A DNA stretch of 7,984 nt from JBFLXN01 sp040755715 [NCBI: Candidatus Edwardsbacteria bacterium] (GCA_040755715.1 JBFLXN010000127.1:1-7984); one strand, 5' to 3'. Numbered from the stretch's first letter, positions 1-6,029 are shown. A program made the numbers and translations. Notes: generated by a model not told the origin, from the letters alone.

Positions 1-9
1 TTCTCTTGT

Positions 10-27
10 CCCCCGACAAGTCGGGGG
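10..27. repeat. Short palindrome, 8-bp arms, AA centre
   Basis: The sequence reads CCCCCGAC-AA-GTCGGGGG, a perfect 8-bp inverted repeat with a two-base centre. It shares the CCCGA/TCGGG core with the palindromes at 42-63 and 5819-5836. It could act as a transcription end signal for the minus-strand operon, but no T-run follows it in that direction. Confidence 0.85.
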
Positions 28-41
28 AAGAAAGACAGCCC

Positions 42-63
42 AAGCCCCGATAAATCGGGGCTT
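42..63. repeat. Short palindrome, 10-bp arms, AA centre
   Basis: The arms AAGCCCCGAT and ATCGGGGCTT are perfectly complementary and separated only by AA. This is the strongest hairpin in the window. It lies about 200 bases beyond the reductase stop codon and could end or stabilise the minus-strand transcript. The minus-strand sequence after it has only short T runs, so a classical intrinsic terminator is not shown. Confidence 0.85.
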
Positions 64-168
64 CAGGGCCTCCTCAAAAGCACAAGAAAAGTGCATCATA
101 GGCTTATATTATTGTGCCAGAAGGCTTCCAGGCAGATTTTGAGCCAAAATTTAACAAAGCACTGTAAT

Positions 169-228
169 GATTACGGCGATGAAAAGATACGATTACAACG
201 ATATGTCCGAAGTTTTATCGCTGTAATC
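169..228. repeat. Inverted repeat with three GATTAC-NN-CGAT units
   Basis: Bases 170-186 pair with 211-227 over 17 positions; the only two non-Watson-Crick positions are G-U wobbles in plus-strand RNA. Within it the unit GATTAC-NN-CGAT occurs at 169-180 (GG), at 191-202 (AA) and inverted at 217-228 (AG). This is both a hairpin and a small repeat cluster. It lies close to the end of the reductase gene and has no evident coding role. Confidence 0.7.
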
Positions 229-261
229 TGTATTTAATCGCCCTCATCAATGCGCAGTTAT

Positions 262-1143
262 TTATCTCGCTTCATATAACACTTGAGGTTCATAGATTGA
301 GTTCTCCTCGCATAATTCGCTTAACATCTCTTCCATTGAGGGGACATGTATCCCTGTTTGCTTAAATCTTTCTGTTCTCAGGCTCCGGTCACAATAGAAC
401 TCATTGAATTTTTCCACGGTCAAATCGTTCAGTCTAAAAACCTTCTTTACCAAACAGGCTAGCTCATACTTGTTTATCTTTTCCCCTCCAATATGTATTA
501 AGCCCGTCAGGTTGAATTCAAAAAGTAATCTGAGTAAGAGCTTGGCTAAGGTTTTTGTCGTCACCCCTGTGAAAACAGCATTTACATAACCCTTGATGGT
601 CCCTTCTGAGTTAAGAATCCACTCCAGCAGATTGTGCTTCGTCTTAAGTTCCCGACCGATAATGGAAGTCCTGATAGTCAGATGTGGTTCGCCAGTGACT
701 TCCCCTAATAATTTTGAACGGCCGTAGAGGTCGGTGGCATCAGGTATGCTGTCTTCGGTGTAATCCCCTTGCTTTCCGGAAAAGACACAATCGGTGCTAA
801 TATGAATGAGCCGACAGTTAATCAGAGTAGAGATCTTGGCTATTCTATGGGGAAATAAAGAGTTAATGGCTATCGTTTCGCTGGGGTCTTTGACTAAAGA
901 CTTGATAACTCCAACACAATTTATGACACAATCAGGTTTGATTCTCAGAAGACATTCTTGGACATTATCAGAAACCCTAACATCAATATTATCAATGACA
1001 TTTTTCTCTTTAAAAATGGAGTAAGAGATATATTCTGGCAAGCTTTTTCGCATTGTTCCATAAACTTCAATGCCACTCTCGGCAAAAACTTGGTAGACCT
1101 TATGTCCGAGCATACCACCTACACCTAAGACCAGCACCTTCAT
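262..1143 (-). CDS. RmlD-like SDR sugar-nucleotide reductase
   Basis: This 293-aa extended short-chain dehydrogenase resembles dTDP-4-dehydrorhamnose reductase. The N-terminal GVGGMLG at residues 7-13 is the Rossmann NAD(P)-binding turn. STD at 116-118 and Y140-x3-K144 give the catalytic Ser/Thr-Tyr-Lys set. The length is normal for RmlD. The start codon overlaps the stop of the upstream CapE-type gene as ATGA, so the two are translationally coupled. Beside CapE, the expected substrate is the 4-keto UDP-sugar it makes rather than a dTDP sugar. The protein lacks the C-terminal cupin domain that makes CapF longer (about 370 aa), so it looks more like the RmlD-type WbvR of the UDP-L-RhaNAc/L-QuiNAc route. 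The fold is near certain; the exact sugar is inference. Confidence 0.88.
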   Translation of the reverse strand: MKVLVLGVGGMLGHKVYQVFAESGIEVYGTMRKSLPEYISYSIFKEKNVIDNIDVRVSDNVQECLLRIKPDCVINCVGVIKSLVKDPSETIAINSLFPHRIAKISTLINCRLIHISTDCVFSGKQGDYTEDSIPDATDLYGRSKLLGEVTGEPHLTIRTSIIGRELKTKHNLLEWILNSEGTIKGYVNAVFTGVTTKTLAKLLLRLLFEFNLTGLIHIGGEKINKYELACLVKKVFRLNDLTVEKFNEFYCDRSLRTERFKQTGIHVPSMEEMLSELCEENSIYEPQVLYEAR

Positions 1144-2138
1144 CTTATCCAGCCTTCCTCTTTTAGCATTAGTTCAATCTCTTCCGGGCTATGTTTTTTT
1201 GCCTCTTGCGAAGAATATTCGCTGATTTTGGCTTTTCTCCTTCCCTGATAGGCGACAGAAATCTTTGGCATATTGAGGGAAGGAAGTATAATAAATGAGT
1301 CGCCATTTTCCACAGTGCGGAGGGCTTCTTCCTCAGAAATCAAAACTTCGTGAATCTCTTCGCCTGGCCTGATGCCGATTAGTTTTTTGTTGATTTTTTT
1401 GTTCAGCGATAGATTTTTAATCATCACTTCTGCCAGCTCTATTATGTTAACTGCGGGAATCTTCGGTACGAAGATTTCGCCTCCAACCGCTTGATGCATC
1501 GCCAGAAAAGCTAGATTAATAGCCTCGGAAAGAGTGAGAATAAATCGCGTCATTCTTGAATCGGTAAGTGTTATTGGTCCTCCCTTTTCAATCTGTCTTT
1601 TGAAAAGTGGCACTACTGAGCCTCGGGAGCCCGCTACATTTCCATACCTAGCACAGGCAAAGACTGTCTTTTTATTCCATTTCTCCAAATTAGCGGTAAT
1701 GAAGAGTCTCTCCTGTAATGCTTTGGTCATTCCCATCACATTCACTGGCTTGACTGCTTTATCTGTACTTATGGTGATTACTTTTTTAACATTTTCCTCA
1801 AGGCATGCCTCAATTAGATTTTGGGCACCTAAGGTATTCGTCTGAAATGCCTCACAGACATTATACTCACAAGAAGGAACCTGTTTCAGGGCAGCAGCAT
1901 GAAAGACATAGTCAATTCCTCTCACTGCCTTACGCAATGAATTTCTATCCCGGACATCACCAATGATAAAGCGGATATTCTTACCATCACCAAATTCGTT
2001 TCGCATATCGTCTTGCTTTTTCTCGTCGCGGCTGAAAACCAAAATTTCCGCAGGCTGATAACTGAGCAATTTTGTGGTGATATAATGTCCAAAAGAACCT
2101 GTTCCACCAGTCACCAGAATTCTTTTTCCACTAAACAT
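1140..2138 (-). CDS. capE: UDP-GlcNAc 4,6-dehydratase/5-epimerase, CapE/WbjB/FnlA type
   Basis: This 332-aa SDR enzyme would convert UDP-GlcNAc to a 4-keto-6-deoxy L-sugar nucleotide in the cytoplasm, the first step toward L-FucNAc or L-QuiNAc for surface polysaccharide. TGGTGSFG at residues 10-17 is the cofactor loop. AAALKQVPSCEY at 81-92 and STDKA at 124-128 are typical of the CapE/PseB group. The usual active-site tyrosine is replaced by methionine: M135-G-M-T-K139. That MxxxK variant, with the KQVPSCE signature, marks the CapE/WbjB/FnlA branch, whereas PseB/FlaA1 keeps YGATK. RYGNVAGSRGSV (164-175) and GIRPGEEIHEVL (255-266) are further family blocks. The ATG is preceded by AGGAGA with 5-base spacing. 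The stop overlaps the next gene as ATGA. Confidence 0.92.
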   Translation of the reverse strand: MFSGKRILVTGGTGSFGHYITTKLLSYQPAEILVFSRDEKKQDDMRNEFGDGKNIRFIIGDVRDRNSLRKAVRGIDYVFHAAALKQVPSCEYNVCEAFQTNTLGAQNLIEACLEENVKKVITISTDKAVKPVNVMGMTKALQERLFITANLEKWNKKTVFACARYGNVAGSRGSVVPLFKRQIEKGGPITLTDSRMTRFILTLSEAINLAFLAMHQAVGGEIFVPKIPAVNIIELAEVMIKNLSLNKKINKKLIGIRPGEEIHEVLISEEEALRTVENGDSFIILPSLNMPKISVAYQGRRKAKISEYSSQEAKKHSPEEIELMLKEEGWIR

Positions 2139-2205
2139 TTCCGTCTCCTCTTACACAAATAAAGATATTATTTCCGGTTTATATTTTTGATTTTTGATAT
2201 TGTAA

Positions 2206-2394
2206 TCACTTCTCTCCTCGTCTAAAGGTTTTGTGTAGATTCTTAATTTTCTTAGGCAACTGTTTTTCTAAAAGATTTCCAGCATATAGCCATTTCAACT
2301 TTCTTTCAGGTGACCACTTAATATATTCTATGATTTTTCCCTCTTCAACATCATAATAAAAACCGCCCGATTTCTTATCTTTTTTGGCTTTCAT
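2206..2394 (-). CDS. Small basic protein, likely partner of a nucleotidyltransferase
   Basis: This 62-aa protein is rich in lysine and has no signal peptide or membrane segment. It is preceded by AAGGAG at good spacing and its ATG overlaps the stop of the nucleotidyltransferase remnant as ATGA. The middle IKWSPERKLKWLYAGNLL and the ending TFRRGEK resemble short proteins I know to sit beside MNT/AbiEii-like nucleotidyltransferase genes, in which a tryptophan-containing helix is followed by a basic RRGE-like end. That likeness is by eye only. With the partner truncated, this gene may be a leftover of a moved module. The ribosome site and coupling support a real gene; function is unknown. Confidence 0.6.
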   Translation of the reverse strand: MKAKKDKKSGGFYYDVEEGKIIEYIKWSPERKLKWLYAGNLLEKQLPKKIKNLHKTFRRGEK

Positions 2395-2516
2395 AAAGTC
2401 TCTCCTTGTAATTTCAATAAGTGCTCAATATCCATTCTATCTTGTTTGCGGCCTGTATCCTTTTTCATTATAATGAGGTCATCTATGGATATAATGGGAA
2501 TAAAAATTTTGCTCAT
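2391..2516 (-). pseudogene. C-terminal remnant of MNT/AbiEii-like nucleotidyltransferase
   Basis: An open frame of 41 residues begins with ATG at 2516 and ends in TGA at 2391-2393. It contains ISIDDLIIMKKDTGRKQD followed by RMDIEHLLKLQ. This matches the usual C-terminal end of small nucleotidyltransferases (ISLEDLI-x2-K-x2-GR-x2-D-x2-DIE-x-L). The N-terminal part with the GSxxxGxxxxxSDxD active site is absent. The frame stays open upstream only to TGA at 2556-2558, inside the glycosyltransferase 3' end. No Shine-Dalgarno site precedes the ATG, which lies one base after the glycosyltransferase stop. I read it as the tail of a gene whose front was lost in a rearrangement. It could still be translated by coupling. 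Confidence 0.6.
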
Positions 2517-2517
2517 T

Positions 2518-3711
2518 TTAATGAAGACGATATGGTCTATTGACCGTGGACTGATTCAATACCTCTCGGTAGATTTCTTCTATTCTTTTTACTGACTCTT
2601 CAATATTGAACATTGAATTTTTTCCTCTGATTATTTTCTTCTCTGTCAATGCTTGTGTAATCGCTTGGCTTAATGCCGACACATCTTTCGGCGGAACAAG
2701 GAAAGCATTTTCTCTACTTACGATTTCTTCTACTGCCCCCCCCCGAGTAGCTACCAACTGCTTACCTAAAGCTATCGCTTCTAATAACACCCGGCCAAAA
2801 GGTTCTGGTTCCACAGAAGTATGCACCACTACCTCTAAGGCATTCATCAAAGCCGGCGAGTCATCCCAAAAGCCAGCAAAAATAACATAATCCTGCAATT
2901 GAAGTTCTTCCACTAATCTTTGAAGCCTTTCTTTATAGGCGAAATCCCAGAATAGAACATCACCGATAATTAGAAATCTTACTTCGGGAAATCTTTTCTG
3001 CACTTGAGCTGCTGCTCTAATAAAAAATTCCTGTCCCTTCCAATAGACAATCTGTCCGACTACTCCAACCAATCGGGCATTTTGGGGAAAACGAAATTCT
3101 TTGAGAATTTCTTCTCTGCTTTTCTTCTGTGCTTTTTTCCTGTATTCTTCAGCATCAAGACAATTATAAATAACTTGTGTTTTGGGGGAGAAATCAGAGG
3201 TATTGAATTGTTGAGTTACTGCTTTAGAAACAGAAAGGATTCTTGAGGGAATAAGTTCACTGAGATAAGTCATCGCTGAGCGGACAAAGCCTGGCTTAAG
3301 GATATCACGAAAATGCCAGACTACTGGAACGCCCACTAGCTTTGCCGCTATTCCACCAATCAAATGCATCTTTAATGTGTTCGTATGCAATAAGTCAAAA
3401 CCCTCACTCTGGATTAACTTCTTTAATCTTTTAATCACCGGTAACAAGTGAATTGCATCCCGCAAGAACTGCCAAGAAAAGGGAGAAATTTTTTCTCGCT
3501 GTCGTTTGAGAATCTTTTCATCAATCGGCAAGATAAAAGTCCGAATACCTAATTCCTTCGCTCTATTTACCAGTGGACCGAATTGGGGGACAAGCAAGGC
3601 AGGCTTAAATTGCTGGCGGTTGAGTCTTGAGAGAAAATCTAAAAGACTGTGTTCAGCACCACCAAGAATAGTCACATGGTCTAAATATAGAATCTTAAAT
3701 GATTTCTTCAA
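2518..3711 (-). CDS. GT4-family glycosyltransferase
   Basis: This 397-aa protein is a retaining, GT-B fold glycosyltransferase of the GT4 group, expected to add a sugar from a nucleotide donor to a growing envelope polysaccharide at the inner membrane face. GGAE at residues 17-20 and HTNT at 109-112 fit the acceptor domain; GVVGQIVYWKGQ (216-227) and the E303-x7-E311 motif in EPFGRVLLE fit the donor site. There is no signal peptide. The start is TTG at 3711: an in-frame stop lies three codons upstream, no in-frame ATG lies near the family N-terminus, and no Shine-Dalgarno site is visible because a tandem repeat array abuts the start. After EIYREVL the last dozen residues look unlike the family and coincide with the junction to the nucleotidyltransferase remnant. 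Confidence 0.92.
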   Translation of the reverse strand: MKKSFKILYLDHVTILGGAEHSLLDFLSRLNRQQFKPALLVPQFGPLVNRAKELGIRTFILPIDEKILKRQREKISPFSWQFLRDAIHLLPVIKRLKKLIQSEGFDLLHTNTLKMHLIGGIAAKLVGVPVVWHFRDILKPGFVRSAMTYLSELIPSRILSVSKAVTQQFNTSDFSPKTQVIYNCLDAEEYRKKAQKKSREEILKEFRFPQNARLVGVVGQIVYWKGQEFFIRAAAQVQKRFPEVRFLIIGDVLFWDFAYKERLQRLVEELQLQDYVIFAGFWDDSPALMNALEVVVHTSVEPEPFGRVLLEAIALGKQLVATRGGAVEEIVSRENAFLVPPKDVSALSQAITQALTEKKIIRGKNSMFNIEESVKRIEEIYREVLNQSTVNRPYRLH

Positions 3712-3712
3712 A

Positions 3713-3798
3713 TGAGTTTACCCGGTTTGTTGAGTTGACCTGGTTTGTTGAGTTGACCCGGTTTGTTGAGTTTAACCCGACAAACCCAACAAACTCAA
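3713..3798. repeat. Tandem 18-bp repeat array with inverted tail
   Basis: Three 18-bp units lie head to tail at 3721-3738, 3739-3756 and 3757-3774, of the form CCYGGTTTGTTGAGTTKA. A partial unit TGAGTTTA lies at 3713-3720. The following stretch carries the same words in inverted orientation: GGTTTGT at 3760-3766 is perfectly complementary to ACAAACC at 3780-3786. The array fills the gap between the zinc-ribbon gene and the glycosyltransferase and touches the latter's TTG start, so an RNA from the minus strand would present the start codon next to a structured, Shine-Dalgarno-free leader. Confidence 0.9.
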
Positions 3799-3815
3799 AA
3801 ACTCTGTTAACCAAG

Positions 3816-4877
3816 TTACAATTTTGCTCCGCATTCAGGACAGAATTTTTTTCCCTCTTCTACTTCTGCCTTGCACTTCGGACAGTTTATCTTGGTGGTG
3901 ACTAATTTTGTGCCGCATTCGGGACAGAATTTCTTTCCTTTTTCTATTTGAGCCTGACATTTTGGGCAGACAATCATTTCTACCGTGAGACTTTTTCCGC
4001 AATGGGCACAAAACTTAGCCCCGACTTGATTCGGCTTCTGACAAAATGGACAGAGAACCATCTCTGGCCGCTGTCCTGGTTGACCTGCTTGTTGCATCAT
4101 CATCCAGGGCAGTATTACCCCAGCTCCCAGTCCGACACCAGCCCCAGCGGCTCCGCCAGCCTCAGTCCCTTTCAATTCACCGGCGGTCTCCTTCACATAC
4201 TGCATCATCATTGCCTTCTCACCCATACCAGAGGCAAATCTTCTTGCTTCCTCAGGAATATTCAAACCCTCAAAGACCAAATCAATGATTTTGATTCCGA
4301 CGCGCAAGGCTTCATCAGAAATTTTTAAACCAATCTTATCGGTCATCTCATCGGCATTTCCTGTCACGGTAGAGAGGTCGTATTTCTTCATTTCACTGAT
4401 AACTCGCTCATTAATAAATCCACGGATATATTCTTCTACATCGGAAATAGTGGCAATTTCTCTGTTGGCGAATAGTTCAGTCACAAAAAGTTTAGCCTCT
4501 TCTATTTTACAGACACCGTAACCGTAGAAAGAAATTTCGGCGACATATTGAATATTACCAGAGGGAGCAGAATATCCCTTACCACCAAATTTGGAAGTAA
4601 ATTGTGCGGTATTCACATAGATGACTTCACAGTCAAAGATGTCGCCAATGATTTTCCGGTCTTTTAGCCACTGGGTAAACAGTGGGATATTGGCTGAAGA
4701 AATGGTGTGTCTGCCTGGACCGAAGACATCGTAGGCTTTGCCATCTCTGAAGAAAACCGCTTCTTGATTTTCCTTGACGATGACCTGGGAGCCCAGTTTG
4801 AGTTGCAGATTGGGAAAGCGGTGAGCAATATCTTCTTTCCGCGCCACATCCCAAGAAACACTTTCTACTAAAGGCAT
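3816..4877 (-). CDS. SPFH-domain protein with three C-terminal zinc ribbons
   Basis: This 353-aa protein has an N-terminal SPFH (stomatin/prohibitin-like) domain of the YdjI/virion-core-like group: residues 30-65 include SQVIVKENQEAVFFRDGK and VFGPGRHTI, and 180-225 hold the helical IKIIDLVFEGLNIPEEA region. A low-complexity Gly/Ala segment (about 239-254) and a Met/Gln stretch link it to three zinc ribbons of identical spacing: C276/C279/C290/C293, C304/C307/C318/C321 and C332/C335/C346/C349, each CPxC-x10-Cx2C. Repeats two and three are nearly the same, suggesting recent duplication. There is no signal peptide or clear membrane span. AGGAGGG lies seven bases before the ATG. Related proteins are often linked to membrane-stress or protein-quality systems; the partner here is unknown. 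Confidence 0.92.
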   Translation of the reverse strand: MPLVESVSWDVARKEDIAHRFPNLQLKLGSQVIVKENQEAVFFRDGKAYDVFGPGRHTISSANIPLFTQWLKDRKIIGDIFDCEVIYVNTAQFTSKFGGKGYSAPSGNIQYVAEISFYGYGVCKIEEAKLFVTELFANREIATISDVEEYIRGFINERVISEMKKYDLSTVTGNADEMTDKIGLKISDEALRVGIKIIDLVFEGLNIPEEARRFASGMGEKAMMMQYVKETAGELKGTEAGGAAGAGVGLGAGVILPWMMMQQAGQPGQRPEMVLCPFCQKPNQVGAKFCAHCGKSLTVEMIVCPKCQAQIEKGKKFCPECGTKLVTTKINCPKCKAEVEEGKKFCPECGAKL

Positions 4878-4898
4878 TTTTAATCCCTCCTATTTTAT

Positions 4899-4927
4899 AT
4901 TATCAAAAGGCTTCAGCAAAAAATCAA
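4899..4927 (-). promoter_or_regulatory. Sigma-70-like promoter of the SPFH gene
   Basis: On the minus strand TTGATT (4922-4927) is followed after 17 bases by GATAAT (4899-4904). Transcription would begin just upstream of the AGGAGGG site, giving a very short leader. This suggests the SPFH gene can be expressed separately from the small genes before it. The match is by eye. Confidence 0.55.
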
Positions 4928-5048
4928 GTTAAATTTTTTTCAACCAAAACTTCGTATAAGAAAATCTGCAAACATTTCTAATACAAAATGATTTCCTTTC
5001 CGTAAACAATTATTAGAGAGTTTTCCTTTTCGTTGGATGGTAGCTGCC

Positions 5049-5414
5049 CTATTCTTTTTTCCCAAGAACGACGGTATCGAACACATTCGTAAGGTCTATC
5101 CGCAGTTTTTGAATAGCCAGGGAAATGCTCAATCCCTTCGTTGGGTCCTCTTTTGTCACTTCTCTAAGATTAATTTTACCCTCTGAGAGTATATCGCAAA
5201 ATAATATAGATTGAAGATCCCAGAGGTGTCGCACATCACCTCCCACCTTTTTAAGAGTCTCATCAAAGGAATCTAAAACCCTATTAAAGTAACAATTTGG
5301 GTTCTCTCCAAGTACTTCAGCAAATCTTCTAAAGATTTCAGCAAAATCTCTGATAAATTCCTCTCTTGGAACGTCTATAGCATCTCTAATTTCTTTTTTG
5401 TTCTTGGCTCGCAC
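5049..5414 (-). CDS. Unrecognised helical protein, possible 3' half of an amber-split gene
   Basis: I do not recognise this 121-aa protein. It is charged and mostly helical (for example REEFIRDFAEIFRRFAEVLG near the front), with no membrane segment and no cysteine motif. The only usable start is GTG at 5414; there is no in-frame ATG anywhere and no Shine-Dalgarno site before the GTG. The frame stays open for 14 further codons upstream to a TAG that is the stop of the 63-aa ORF, in the same frame. So either it starts poorly at GTG, or it is the second part of one protein of about 199 codons interrupted by a nonsense codon. It ends in TAG, followed by 11 sense codons and TAA. Confidence 0.55.
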   Translation of the reverse strand: MRAKNKKEIRDAIDVPREEFIRDFAEIFRRFAEVLGENPNCYFNRVLDSFDETLKKVGGDVRHLWDLQSILFCDILSEGKINLREVTKEDPTKGLSISLAIQKLRIDLTNVFDTVVLGKKE

Positions 5415-5456
5415 AAAAAACCCGTGGAGTTCGATTACGCATAGGAAAATATATGC

Positions 5457-5648
5457 CTAAACAACTGTGTTCTCATCTTCTATCCGCTGAATTTTGTTAT
5501 AAGGTTCACAAAGCAAATAGGTCTGGGCAACCGTATTAGCAGTCTCACACAAAAAAGCAAAGACCATTTCCTCAGCTTTGGTTATCTTCCTTGAATCGCT
5601 TAACTTCTTAATATCCTGTAGAATGTAATTTGTGAAATTCTCAAACAT
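5457..5648 (-). CDS. Small unrecognised ORF, possible 5' half of an amber-split gene
   Basis: This 63-aa ORF (starting MFENFTNYILQDIKKL) is helical and soluble, with two cysteines and no family I recognise. Its ATG overlaps the stop of the upstream 37-aa membrane ORF by eight bases (ATGTTTGA), which fits translational coupling; the nearest purine-rich site, AAGGGG, is too far upstream to work well. It ends in TAG, and the same frame continues for 14 codons into the 121-aa ORF. A single 199-codon gene broken by one amber codon is a fair alternative to two genes. Confidence 0.5.
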   Translation of the reverse strand: MFENFTNYILQDIKKLSDSRKITKAEEMVFAFLCETANTVAQTYLLCEPYNKIQRIEDENTVV

Positions 5649-5754
5649 CTTGGCAACGTTTTTCCCCTTGTTCTTGTAGTCTACGATACCGTATGTAAAC
5701 TAAAATTACAACCACTAAAAATAGACTACCAAAAATCAGAACGACAAATTTCAT
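5641..5754 (-). CDS. 37-aa single-span membrane protein
   Basis: This short gene starts at ATG 5754 with a strong GGAGGA site (5758-5763) three bases away. The product begins MKF and has one hydrophobic span from about residue 4 to 20 (VVLIFGSLFLVVVILVY), followed at once by a basic patch IRYRRLQ and a polar tail of about 11 residues. By the positive-inside rule the tail faces the cytoplasm. Its TGA overlaps the ATG of the next ORF by eight bases, so it appears to be the lead gene of the small group running to 5049. Family unknown. The ribosome site, membrane span and overlap together support a real gene. Confidence 0.7.
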   Translation of the reverse strand: MKFVVLIFGSLFLVVVILVYIRYRRLQEQGEKRCQDV

Positions 5755-5818
5755 TGTTCCTCCATTAAAAACTGTTATTCACCTATTCAGGCTGTTGATT
5801 TGAATTCAAAAACAACCA

Positions 5819-5836
5819 TCCCGAAAGCTTTCGGGA
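5819..5836. repeat. 18-bp perfect palindrome
   Basis: TCCCGAAAGCTTTCGGGA is a perfect dyad with no spacer. It shares the CCCGA/TCGGG ends with the two palindromes at the left edge of the window. It lies about 56 bases upstream of the ribosome site of the 37-aa gene. Confidence 0.85.
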
Positions 5837-5892
5837 GAAATCTAGAAACACAGAAAGATATAACCCTGATTCACAAAATTTAATCCCTAGCC

Positions 5893-5908
5893 CAGACATT
5901 TATGTCTG
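5893..5908. repeat. Short palindrome, 7-bp arms, TT centre
   Basis: CAGACAT-TT-ATGTCTG. The central ATTTAT is shared with the palindrome at 5956-5973 and appears as its complement ATAAAT in the one at 42-63. Confidence 0.8.
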
Positions 5909-5955
5909 AGAATAATAAAATGAAGCGTGGTCTATTTTTAGATGAATATTATTTT

Positions 5956-5973
5956 AAGGCCATTTATGGCCTT
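5956..5973. repeat. Short palindrome, 8-bp arms, TT centre
   Basis: AAGGCCAT-TT-ATGGCCTT. It has the same central ATTTAT as the neighbour at 5893-5908 but unrelated arms. Confidence 0.85.
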
Positions 5974-6013
5974 TAGGGATTTTCCAAAAAAACAATTTCT
6001 AACTATTTTTATA

Positions 6014-6029
6014 AGGGCGTAAACGCCCT
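6014..6029. repeat. Short palindrome, 7-bp arms, AA centre
   Basis: AGGGCGT-AA-ACGCCCT. On the minus strand it lies 56 bases after the stop of the 71-aa gene, so it could serve as its transcript end, though no strong T-run follows. Confidence 0.8.

Larger units (their letters stand above)
1..261. other. Non-coding 3' flank with hairpins
   Basis: This is the stretch after the end of the reductase gene, up to the window edge. I find no supported gene in it. It holds two strong palindromes near the left edge and a longer inverted repeat built from a GATTAC-NN-CGAT unit, each listed separately. The C2-epimerase expected after the two sugar genes does not follow within this stretch. Confidence 0.6.

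Noticed and set aside
10-63. Intrinsic terminators for the sugar operon
   Set aside because: The hairpins are strong but neither strand shows the run of T after the stem that defines an intrinsic terminator; kept as palindromes only.
806-1845. Plus-strand open frames opposite the reductase and CapE-type genes
   Set aside because: They are shadows of strongly supported minus-strand SDR genes with clear motifs, and have no ribosome sites.
3721-3774. CRISPR array
   Set aside because: Units are 18 bp and directly abutting, with no unique spacers and no cas genes nearby.
3699-3905. A plus-strand frame with a repeating TRFVEL-type peptide
   Set aside because: The repeat peptide is simply the translation of the 18-bp tandem array (six codons per unit); the frame then runs antisense through the zinc-ribbon gene.
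3948-4521. Several plus-strand open frames opposite the SPFH gene
   Set aside because: They are antisense to a well-supported gene, lack ribosome sites, and their products have no family signatures; the regular zinc-ribbon codons on the other strand explain the openness.
5049-5459. Genome-wide reassignment of TAG to an amino acid
   Set aside because: One in-frame TAG is better explained by a nonsense change or two separate genes; no suppressor tRNA is in the window and the other genes are uninformative.
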